Below, in pieces: positions 7,693 to 15,316 of a DNA stretch of 33,527 bases. The stretch comes from Candidatus Saccharimonadota bacterium (GTDB lineage Bacteria > Patescibacteriota > Saccharimonadia > Saccharimonadales > UBA4665): NCBI GenBank assembly GCA_016789655.1, contig JAEUQV010000118.1, positions 1 through 33,527 on the forward strand. The letters are read 5' to 3'. Within the stretch, counting starts at the first letter, position 1. Each line of letters starts with the position of its first letter. Below the pieces are notes generated by a model that was not told the DNA's origin, searched no databases, and saw nothing but the letters and a program-made list of their open reading frames with translations. The translations under genes and the position numbers were made by a program.

Positions 7693-8094
7693 ATGAAAGA
7701 TGATACAGGCATTCAGATACCTCAACAGCTTATTGCATGGCAGACAGCTCATACATTTGTATTGGCAGTTTTTGAGGCTTGCGAAGCGCTGTACGAATAT
7801 AATACACTGCGTCAGCAAATGGAGAAAGCAGCTATATCGGTTATGTCAAACATCGCCGAGGGGTTTGGTAGGCAAACTATCCCCGACAAGAAACACTTCT
7901 ACGTGATCGCAAGAGGTTCAATATATGAACTGCTAAACCAGATCATCATAGCCCATGACAGGCATATTTTTTCAAAAGAATCCTGTAGTCGACTCACAGA
8001 ACTTTCGACGACAGCCCTAAAAACCACCACACAGTCTAATCCGCGCCTTAACAAAATAAAGCCTCAAGTTAATACAATGCTGCCAAATTACTAA
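7693..8094 (+). CDS. Four-helix bundle protein (23S rRNA-intervening-sequence / Avd-like family)
   Basis: This 133-residue all-helical protein has the family hallmark 'ISVMSNIAEGFGRQT' (about residues 48-62), preceded by 'LRQQMEKAA' and followed by 'HFYVIARGSIYELLNQIIIAHD'. This corresponds to the RAA.SI..NIAEG..R......F...A.GS..E. pattern of the S23/four-helix-bundle family. Relatives are encoded in 23S rRNA intervening sequences, as stand-alone genes in many CPR genomes, or as Avd accessory proteins of diversity-generating retroelements. No reverse transcriptase is nearby, so Avd function is not supported. The gene interrupts the dnaN-recF pair and its 3' end lies within a flanking repeat. 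The function is unknown. Confidence 0.8.
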   Translation: MKDDTGIQIPQQLIAWQTAHTFVLAVFEACEALYEYNTLRQQMEKAAISVMSNIAEGFGRQTIPDKKHFYVIARGSIYELLNQIIIAHDRHIFSKESCSRLTELSTTALKTTTQSNPRLNKIKPQVNTMLPNY

Positions 8095-8115
8095 CCCCTA
8101 ATTACCAACTCCCCT
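8084..8115. repeat. Right-hand repeat of the four-helix-bundle cassette (two tandem units)
   Basis: Read on the minus strand, two related 15-16 nt units of the form AGGGG(a)TT(A/G)GTAATT lie head to tail. The outer one abuts recF; the inner one matches the left repeat at 7636-7652 in inverted orientation. Confidence 0.55.
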
Positions 8116-9177
8116 ATGCTATCCTCAATTTCTCTCCAACACTTCCGCTCCTACGACGACGCCTCGTTTGAGTTTGGCGAGGGGGTGAATATTATCGTTG
8201 GCCCGAACGGTAGTGGCAAGACGAATCTGCTTGAGGCGCTTTTAGTTATAGCACAAGGTATGTCGTATAGAGTGAGCGATGCCGACCTGCTCTATTTTGG
8301 TGCCGAATGGGCGCGACTCGATGCGTACATAGGTGATGCTGTGCGGACAGTTAAACTTCGTGCAGGCATGCCCGCCAAAAAGAGTTTTGAAATAGACGGC
8401 AAACAGCACGCGCGACTACCTTTGATAAAACAACTACCAACCGTATTGTTTGAGCCCAACCACCTTTTAATACTACAGGGCAACCCAGAGGGTCGCAGAA
8501 CGTATTTAGATGATATTCTTGAGCAGACCAAGCCGGGCTATGCGAGTTTTCGTAGGAATTTCAAGCGTGTACTTGCACAGCGCAATGCCCTTCTTAAGCA
8601 TCAGCGCGCTGGCTCACAAGACTTTTTTCCTTGGGATTTGCGGCTGAGCGAATTGGGTGCGGTTATACATCGTTCACGGGCTGAACTAGTAGAGCGGCTA
8701 AACAAAGATATAGGCTCGCTATATCACGGATTGTCACACAACAAAACAGACATTTCCGTGCGTTATGAAAGCCGTTTCTCCACCGAAGACTATGAGTCTC
8801 AACTCCTCAGACTACTAGAAGCAAACCTCTCAAAAGACCTTGTGCGAGGCTTTACTTCATATGGTCCACACCGTGAAGATATGCAAATATATTTTGGTGA
8901 TACACCAATCCACCTTTTGGCGTCTAGGGGTGAAGTGCGCACCGCCACACTAGTGCTCAAGGTTTTAGAGCTACTAGAGATCGAGACTGCCACAAACACC
9001 AAACCCATACTACTACTAGACGATGTGTTTAGTGAGCTGGATGGCACTCGTCGTCGAGCGCTGACTACTTATCTGAGCGCATATCAAACTTTTTTAACCA
9101 CCACCGACGCAGATATAGTGGTAAAGCACTTCACAAACAGCTCTATCATTCCCCTGTCGACAGGCAGTACTCAGTAA
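8116..9177 (+). CDS. recF: DNA replication and repair protein RecF
   Basis: The protein has 353 residues and is an SMC/ABC-type ATPase. It begins 'MLSSISLQHFRSYDDASFEF' with Walker A GPNGSGKT (29-36). A family motif 'EPNHLLILQGNPEGRRTYLDDIL' follows, then the ABC signature-like 'LASRGEVRTATLVLKVLEL' and Walker B 'ILLLDDVFSELD'. RecF with RecO/RecR loads RecA at gaps in single-stranded DNA. The ATG follows immediately after the repeat that ends the upstream cassette, and no Shine-Dalgarno is visible, so its original translation signal may have been replaced. It converges with the next gene, with only 6 bp between stops and no terminator in between. Confidence 0.95.
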   Translation: MLSSISLQHFRSYDDASFEFGEGVNIIVGPNGSGKTNLLEALLVIAQGMSYRVSDADLLYFGAEWARLDAYIGDAVRTVKLRAGMPAKKSFEIDGKQHARLPLIKQLPTVLFEPNHLLILQGNPEGRRTYLDDILEQTKPGYASFRRNFKRVLAQRNALLKHQRAGSQDFFPWDLRLSELGAVIHRSRAELVERLNKDIGSLYHGLSHNKTDISVRYESRFSTEDYESQLLRLLEANLSKDLVRGFTSYGPHREDMQIYFGDTPIHLLASRGEVRTATLVLKVLELLEIETATNTKPILLLDDVFSELDGTRRRALTTYLSAYQTFLTTTDADIVVKHFTNSSIIPLSTGSTQ

Positions 9178-9183
9178 TACTAC

Positions 9184-10593
9184 CTACAAAACAGTCTGTA
9201 TTGGAATGGTTGTCGGAAGCCCATATTTTTGTAGTGTAGTTTGTGTTGTTGACTGGCAGAGACTGGCAGACTCCTGGTCAGTCAGTAAGAGTAGAGAAAG
9301 CCCGTTTGTGTTTATATAATTCACATCACACTCATCACTTAATAACATAGGCATGTAAGGAGCTAAACGAAATGAAGTTTGATCCAGGGTCTGTCCTTTT
9401 AATGGTGCGCGATAGGTTGTGGTTTTATCACCCATAGAGACTACGGCGTATAAATAATCGCGACTCATATCAACTACCAACTCCTGGATAGATTTGTCTA
9501 GCGCCATGAGGGCAAACTGACTATCAAGTTCATCCGTTGTGTTGTATTTGCGTATACTACTTTCATTGCTATACACCAGCTCGTGGTCAGAGAGCCACAC
9601 CGGCTTAGTACTAGGACGCGTGCTTACGGCGGTAAGCTTTTTTAGGTTACTATCATAAAGGCTAACTCCGGCAACATCCGTAATGGCTACTTGCTTTTCA
9701 TCGGGAGACCAGGCTACACCGACTTCTTGATTTTGTGAGTCCGAAACCGTTGGCTCGACCGAGCCAATTCTCTTACCATCGACAGATATAAATTCTAAAG
9801 TTTGAGCTATGACTGGAGCATCTTCGAATGTTGTGATTGTAGTTCCAACAAGGGCCAAGCTACTATTTCCGGCTACTAGTCCGGGTGTAGTCTGGAAATC
9901 TGAGGTGTAAATCTTTTTTAAAGTATCGTTTGAATTAAGCACATAAACACCCTTGCCGTTTGCTACGTACGTCGTCCCGTTGGGCGAGACATCTATTGCG
10001 ATACCTAGCGAACTATCTAGAGATCGCACCACGTTTTCTTTGGAGGTAGCAATGTTGAAATGGTACAAAAGACCATCTGTTCCCAGCCCATAACCCGTGC
10101 TGGTGGAGGTGAAAACCACGGAGGTGTAAGATCGATTTATCGGCTGAGAGTAAGTTTTGTTGTTGGATATATGAATCACCCTGCCAGATGTTGTGCTTCG
10201 GTATAGCAACTCACCGCCGTTTACAAACAAATTACTCACAGGTAAACTTAAAGAAGGTTCAAGCTGCGATTCTTTAGGGAATAGCATGCGAACTTCAGTG
10301 GTTTTATTGCCTTTTACGACTGCTTGCCGCTGTATGGATGATGTTCGGTTGGTCGCCGTGATAGTATACAATCCAGTGGGTAGAGAAACTGTGACGTTTT
10401 TATCTCCAGCATACACTTCTTCATTGGCCTTGTTTGTTACCACGAAACTGACACTTTCGTCGCTTGAAAGTACAAGCTTTCCGGTATGTATATACTTCCA
10501 TAAAAGCTGCAGGGCAATTATAAGAAAAATAGACACAATCAAACCAAAGATAATTTTTTTTCTACGTCGTGCTAATTCGTCGTCTGGTTGCAT
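9184..10593 (-). CDS. Membrane-anchored protein with PEGA-like and beta-propeller regions
   Basis: The protein has 469 residues. A short basic cytoplasmic N terminus (RRRKK) and one TM segment (about 13-31, IIFGLIVSIFLIIALQLLW) anchor an outside domain. Residues about 36-105 resemble a PEGA domain: beta-rich, with 'VYAGDKNVTVSLPTGLYTITATN'. The remainder has repeated beta-sheet blades such as 'VGVAWSPDEKQVAITDVAGVSLYDSNLKKLTAV' and 'IDVSPNGTTYVANGKGVYVLN', typical of WD40/PD40-like propellers. No catalytic motif was seen. It is the last gene of the T4SS operon, 8 nt after the lysozyme/peptidase gene. A role as a surface or wall-facing accessory of the apparatus is inferred from position only. 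Confidence 0.7.
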   Translation of the reverse strand: MQPDDELARRRKKIIFGLIVSIFLIIALQLLWKYIHTGKLVLSSDESVSFVVTNKANEEVYAGDKNVTVSLPTGLYTITATNRTSSIQRQAVVKGNKTTEVRMLFPKESQLEPSLSLPVSNLFVNGGELLYRSTTSGRVIHISNNKTYSQPINRSYTSVVFTSTSTGYGLGTDGLLYHFNIATSKENVVRSLDSSLGIAIDVSPNGTTYVANGKGVYVLNSNDTLKKIYTSDFQTTPGLVAGNSSLALVGTTITTFEDAPVIAQTLEFISVDGKRIGSVEPTVSDSQNQEVGVAWSPDEKQVAITDVAGVSLYDSNLKKLTAVSTRPSTKPVWLSDHELVYSNESSIRKYNTTDELDSQFALMALDKSIQELVVDMSRDYLYAVVSMGDKTTTYRAPLKGQTLDQTSFRLAPYMPMLLSDECDVNYINTNGLSLLLLTDQESASLCQSTTQTTLQKYGLPTTIPIQTVL

Positions 10594-10601
10594 GGTAGTC
10601 C

Positions 10602-11846
10602 CTATGGCTTAATTCCGTTAAATTCAAAGTGCATATAGTCTTTTATGCTATTCCAATCGCCACCCCACGAGAAACCATGATGATTAAAGGCATCTATAAA
10701 TGCTCGGGGCAAGTCATATGGTGCAGAAGAGGCTGTTGTATAAGGGTTTGTATCCCAGTTTATATCGCAGGCGACACCATAGGTATGGTAGCTGCGTAAA
10801 CCTATTTGGCCAGTTCCGTTCCCGTCAAATCTATAGCAACCCATCATACGAACTTTATAAGTGCTGCCATTGGTTTTTATTTCATTTGCGACAGCGCTTA
10901 AGCAACCAGATGCAAGTTGGTGTATTTTAACCGTTTTTCCAAGGAAATCCACATCTACCAGTTTTGCGGCTATCTCGGGGTGAGAGCTTGCGGTACCTGG
11001 AGCGCCATAGATTTGTTCTAGCTCTGTTTGGGAAAGCTGATGTCCGTTTCCGCCAGCTCCCGTGACGGGTGCGGTTACGTTGCAGGAGCCAGATGCAACC
11101 GCAGCAGACGCGCAATTTAGGTCGGCGGACGCTACGTTCTGCGCACCAGAGTCGACGGTAGCCGCAACAACACCATTGCCGAACGTAGTAAAGATATATT
11201 TTGCATTAGCTTGGCGCTCAGGTATACGCATGTGCCCAGAGACTTCAAAGGTTGCCTCAAAATCATACACTGCTTGATTAATGCTAGCTTCATCACTAGT
11301 AGTGAGCGTTTTTAACTTTGTAAGGCTAGAGCTATGTGTTGAGTTTAGCTCTTTTGCTATAAATGCTAGCTGTATCCCTAAATCGCTGCGGGTGGTTTTA
11401 TTTTCGGTTGCGTACTTAGTTAGTTCCGATAAGCGGGCTCCAAGCCACTGTGCGATACCGTATGCGCCGCTTGATGGATTTACGGCGGTCGTTGAGAGGT
11501 TTTGCCCACCCTCCTCCATAATCACCCCCACTATTACCGAAGCCTGTACCGGTGTAAGGTCTAGATTTTGAACGAAATAGTTATACGCTTTTTCTTGATT
11601 GTTCTTGCCTGTTAGCGATGTGGTAATGATACTTGCGGCCGAAGCACTGCTCCCGCAACCATCGTCCGGTACCCAGTTCTCCCACCCACCAAATATTGCA
11701 TCACAATCAAGTTGAGCCATTCCCTTTGGACAATCCATAGCCCAGGTTTTGGAAACGGGTAATACCATAACCATATTGACACTCAAAACAATAACTATCA
11801 CGATAGATACAAAAGAACAAAATTTCGATGATTTTTTTCTACCCAT
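10602..11846 (-). CDS. Two-domain peptidoglycan hydrolase: phage-type lysozyme plus M15-like peptidase
   Basis: The protein has 414 residues. An N-terminal signal peptide or anchor (about 10-36, cleavage possibly after TWA) is followed by a lysozyme-like domain (about 82-220) of the tail-lysozyme type: 'TPVQASVIVGVIMEEGGQNL' with candidate catalytic Glu111/112, then 'NPSSGAYGIAQWLGARLSEL'. A Ser/Ala/Gly-rich linker leads to a C-terminal domain (about 270-414) with SYHTYGVACDINWD (His354, Asp361) and 'GFSWGGDW..IKDYMHFEF' (His406), the zinc ligands expected of M15/VanY-like peptidases. The two domains would cut glycan and peptide of peptidoglycan. Its ATG overlaps the upstream stop as TAATG, which implies translational coupling. 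T4SSs commonly carry such enzymes to pass through the wall. Confidence 0.85.
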   Translation of the reverse strand: MGRKKSSKFCSFVSIVIVIVLSVNMVMVLPVSKTWAMDCPKGMAQLDCDAIFGGWENWVPDDGCGSSASAASIITTSLTGKNNQEKAYNYFVQNLDLTPVQASVIVGVIMEEGGQNLSTTAVNPSSGAYGIAQWLGARLSELTKYATENKTTRSDLGIQLAFIAKELNSTHSSSLTKLKTLTTSDEASINQAVYDFEATFEVSGHMRIPERQANAKYIFTTFGNGVVAATVDSGAQNVASADLNCASAAVASGSCNVTAPVTGAGGNGHQLSQTELEQIYGAPGTASSHPEIAAKLVDVDFLGKTVKIHQLASGCLSAVANEIKTNGSTYKVRMMGCYRFDGNGTGQIGLRSYHTYGVACDINWDTNPYTTASSAPYDLPRAFIDAFNHHGFSWGGDWNSIKDYMHFEFNGIKP

Positions 11847-14800
11847 TAGCGGACCCCCACATCCATATGTATGTGATTACAAGTATCTACGAATAGCGAC
11901 ACATTGGCTGGCATCTTTGGTGGTGCGCCCGCTATGCACTGTTGTTGTCCAAGTCCTCCGCCCCCGCCCTGTGATAAAAGTGACGAAGCATCGATAAAGA
12001 ATTGGCGTAATATGGTTTGCTCGCTTGCCACCCATTCGATTCTGTTCCCTGTTCCACCCTCGCCACTCAGAGGATTCACTCCATTTATGTCAACGGCCAT
12101 GCCGCGTGGATGATAGCCATTGTTGCAGCTATGCCCGTCTATAAACACCCCAAGGACTAGCTTGTATTTTTGTGATAATGCAAGAATGGTGCCCAGGAGG
12201 CGTGGGTCGATGGTGTTTCCGCCGCAACTATCCTGCCTGCCGGTTCTTACAATGTCCTGGAAATACGCTTCGCCTTGGCTGGTCTGGAATGAGATGTTAG
12301 GGCTATCGTTTATCTGCTTGGCAAGCTCTATTGTGCTGCCAGTGGCTATACCCGAGATGCTACCTCCCGCAACCTCGTTATCGCTATCTGCGGGTATGAA
12401 CTGCGCATCGTATTTTGCTCCCGCCGCAACCAGAGCTTTCTCTATAAGCATGCACGGTTCGCTTCGTGTGGCAACTGCCTCGCCCGTAGGTTTATCTTCT
12501 TTCATGCTGCTATAAAACTCCGATTTAAAATCCCGACCTTCACAATGATCGTCCCAGTACTTCTCTGACTCAAGTGGTATGTCACGATCTTCGTAGACGA
12601 AATATTTTATACCAAACTCATCGCTAGTTGCGCTGGGCGATGTGGTTGTGGGCTGTGCAAAGGCACTTTGAGTAGGCATTACGCCAGAAAAGGCAACGGC
12701 TAGCTTACCGAATGGGTTACTTAATAACGTTGCCACAGTGCCATCCGCTACATAGGAGGGCCCACGCGTATTAAGTGCAACCTGTGAGACCAATGAATAT
12801 GGCGTGTCGGTATCTATTACTCGACCAATGAACGACTTACTTTCAAAATCGTATTTTTCATATGCGATTCTTTCATTCTGAATTTCTACATAACGCGCCG
12901 CTGTTGATGGGCCGGCGCCCAAATCAAGCATAGAAGACTTTTGATACCCAACTCTAGCGCCCGCTGTACTCATGGCCATTATTCTTCCCCCCGAGAGCTT
13001 CTCGAAGGGATTTGGCTTTATGAAGCTAACAAACCACTGAAGTAACTCTGCTCCTTTTGCCGCTAACGTTTGTAGTGCCGAGTCGCACGGTCCGATACAT
13101 AGCGCCATCAATCCTTTGACGACAATCTCGCTGGGTATGCCCAAAAGCCAATTGTAGGCGTCATTTAGCACGTTAAGTATAGGGTCAAACAGGGTTGGCG
13201 TAAACATTGCCTTGTATATGGGGCTATCTAGGCCATACTGAATTTTGGTAGCAACATCGGACATAGCGGTCAGGGGTTCTTCGGTGCAAAGCTCTTTGTC
13301 TGCTGCAACCGGCTTACCGTTATCGCATTTAAATATTCCACTAGTTGGTGTAGCCGCATACGCCGGGCTAGATAGAAGGTTTGCGATAGTATCCGTAAAG
13401 CCACCGCTCCCCGCGACCGTCGTACCGGTCAGCCTGCCATAGACTGGATGGCTGGTCATATCTTGGTCTTCGCTAAGAGTATCCGCAAGAGCCCCGGATT
13501 CAATCAGGTCTGTATGTGAACTTATGATTTCGCTATCGTGGGATTGATAGGTTGCGAAAAGCGCAACGGCAGCTTGCGAATTCATGCCATAAACCACACC
13601 CTCCATAACACCGGGAAATACTTGCAAAAAATGTTTGACGGTGATAGCAAGCGACACCCAACCTATAACCGGTACAGCTTTGCCGATTATTTTTGTCGTA
13701 ACCTTTCCCGTAAGTTCTTCTATTCCTTCGCCACCAAGCTTCAATGCTATCCTCGAAGCGATTTGTTTTGTCATGTAGCCACTTATCCCTAGTTCTTTTA
13801 TGCCTTTCGATCGTTCGATTATAGTCGAAAGCTTGGCGACACCGTGAGCGGCAATGTAAGCATTCAGTTTATCGTCAAGGTTGCGCTGAAATGCTGATTT
13901 CGGTTCGCTTGTCTCATTGGTCCCTACCTCTATCTTGCTGCTACATAGATCAATATCGAGCATACAATCTATAAGAAGCCCATATGATTCACTCACCACA
14001 CCAGCGACTTTTTGAGCTAGAAATGCTTTCCCAGCAAGTAATTTAGCATCTTTGGAATCATTAAACTTGTCGCGGACATCACAAGCGATAACACAACGCT
14101 TGATGTGAAAGCGTTTTTCTAGCAGCTTGCCATATGTATAGCGATGGTACACGCGTTTCCAAAGCGTCTCATTCTCGAAAGCGTTCATGATAGTATAACG
14201 AACTTTTGCTCTCGACATACCCTTCATATCCATGTCGTATAGGCTTCTAGTGCCATTACGGAACTCTTCAAATTGCGCAGGGTCGCTAAGGTGGCCGCCA
14301 ATGCTCATATAGTAGCGCTTGGCGCTACTGTCGTATCCCATGACAATCCCGTACTTCGTAGCAAGTTTTTGTTGCATTTTGTCTTGCGACCAGGCTGCGT
14401 ACAGCTTACTTACCGGATTAGTGCCGCGTGACACCACAACGCAACCGGGGTCGATTGTGGATTGGCAGCCAGGTTTGTTCAGGGCGGCAATTACAGAATG
14501 TCTCATGTAATCACTTAGCATATTGCCTGTCTGCTTTTGCATAGCATTTACAGCCGCGGCAGATGCTTCTCCTTGAATCAGGGCTACAAAAGAATGAATT
14601 TTAAGAGGCATAAGCAGCATGAAAGCTATAATGCCGGCGGCTATGCCACCACCGCCCACTGCCGATGCTATGGCCAGGCGCTGTTTTAGGCGCGACTTGC
14701 TTCTATAGCCCTTGTTGCGCTTACGCATGTCATCTGGTAGTTCGTCTGGGTCGCCAGTATATCCGAGGCCAAGGCGCTCGCGCGCTTCGTCGTGGCGTCT

Positions 14801-15313
14801 TTGGAGGTCATCCTTAGCGCTGGGTCCGTATTCACTTTCGGGGTTGTCTTCTCTTTTTTTCAAGTCCCCGGAATCTAATGCCTGCGAGCCATTTTCTTGT
14901 TTTTCGTCGCTATTTCTCGTGTCGGAGTCGGGTGCAGAAAGCGGGTCTGAATGAAGGTCACTGTCAAAGCCAGGTTGGTCGTATACATCCCGTCCACTAT
15001 CTTGGTCTGGGGTTGTTTGGGGCGTCACCTGGGGCTGTTCTGGCTCACTAGTGCCTGCAGGAGGTTGGCTAAGCAGGCGACTTCTTCTGACAGGGGTAGG
15101 ACGACTGGCTCCTCGGCTTCGTCGCAAGGGGTGTTTATTGCTGAGCGCTTGACCTGATGCCGAGGGCGAACTATTGAACTGGCTTTCGAGCTGCTGTATC
15201 TCTTTGTTGCGTGCGGCGATGTCTGAGCCTGATGTTTTTGCTGAGGGCGCCGCAAAGAGCCTCTCTAGTGAGTCGCTGTCTTGATCTGGTCTTGATAGTA
15301 GGTCGTTCGCCAT
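11846..15313 (-). CDS. Large T4SS-locus membrane protein with C-terminal M15-like domain
   Basis: The protein has 1155 residues. The first 200 or so are polar, rich in Ser/Pro/Asp/Gln and probably disordered and cytoplasmic. A basic stretch and a TM segment follow (about 212-242, 'LAIASAVGGGGIAAGIIAFMLLMPLKI'). A second hydrophobic region lies near 'VIGWVSLAITVKHFLQVFPGVMEGVVYGM'. The rest is an outside, cysteine-containing region. The last 130 residues contain HPRGMAVDING (His1068, Asp1075) and 'DTCNHIHMDV' (His1147/1149), spaced like the zinc ligands of M15/VanY peptidases. I do not recognise the central part. It lies between virB4 and the lysozyme gene. It could be a wall-spanning scaffold with a peptidase tip; whether that domain is catalytic is not certain. 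Confidence 0.7.
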   Translation of the reverse strand: MANDLLSRPDQDSDSLERLFAAPSAKTSGSDIAARNKEIQQLESQFNSSPSASGQALSNKHPLRRSRGASRPTPVRRSRLLSQPPAGTSEPEQPQVTPQTTPDQDSGRDVYDQPGFDSDLHSDPLSAPDSDTRNSDEKQENGSQALDSGDLKKREDNPESEYGPSAKDDLQRRHDEARERLGLGYTGDPDELPDDMRKRNKGYRSKSRLKQRLAIASAVGGGGIAAGIIAFMLLMPLKIHSFVALIQGEASAAAVNAMQKQTGNMLSDYMRHSVIAALNKPGCQSTIDPGCVVVSRGTNPVSKLYAAWSQDKMQQKLATKYGIVMGYDSSAKRYYMSIGGHLSDPAQFEEFRNGTRSLYDMDMKGMSRAKVRYTIMNAFENETLWKRVYHRYTYGKLLEKRFHIKRCVIACDVRDKFNDSKDAKLLAGKAFLAQKVAGVVSESYGLLIDCMLDIDLCSSKIEVGTNETSEPKSAFQRNLDDKLNAYIAAHGVAKLSTIIERSKGIKELGISGYMTKQIASRIALKLGGEGIEELTGKVTTKIIGKAVPVIGWVSLAITVKHFLQVFPGVMEGVVYGMNSQAAVALFATYQSHDSEIISSHTDLIESGALADTLSEDQDMTSHPVYGRLTGTTVAGSGGFTDTIANLLSSPAYAATPTSGIFKCDNGKPVAADKELCTEEPLTAMSDVATKIQYGLDSPIYKAMFTPTLFDPILNVLNDAYNWLLGIPSEIVVKGLMALCIGPCDSALQTLAAKGAELLQWFVSFIKPNPFEKLSGGRIMAMSTAGARVGYQKSSMLDLGAGPSTAARYVEIQNERIAYEKYDFESKSFIGRVIDTDTPYSLVSQVALNTRGPSYVADGTVATLLSNPFGKLAVAFSGVMPTQSAFAQPTTTSPSATSDEFGIKYFVYEDRDIPLESEKYWDDHCEGRDFKSEFYSSMKEDKPTGEAVATRSEPCMLIEKALVAAGAKYDAQFIPADSDNEVAGGSISGIATGSTIELAKQINDSPNISFQTSQGEAYFQDIVRTGRQDSCGGNTIDPRLLGTILALSQKYKLVLGVFIDGHSCNNGYHPRGMAVDINGVNPLSGEGGTGNRIEWVASEQTILRQFFIDASSLLSQGGGGGLGQQQCIAGAPPKMPANVSLFVDTCNHIHMDVGVR

Positions 15314-15316
15314 ATG

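Larger units (their letters stand above)
7636..8115. mobile_element. Putative cassette: four-helix-bundle gene bounded by inverted repeats
   Basis: TAGGGGTTGGCAATTTG (7636-7652) recurs inverted at 8084-8100 with 15 of 17 bases identical. The right copy contains the stop codon of the gene and is followed by a second degenerate unit (8101-8115) that ends exactly at the ATG of recF. The layout suggests that the gene and its flanking repeats arrived as a unit between dnaN and recF. Confidence 0.5.

Noticed and set aside
7693-8094. Avd accessory protein of a diversity-generating retroelement
   Set aside because: The family fits, but there is no reverse transcriptase, template repeat or variable repeat in the window.
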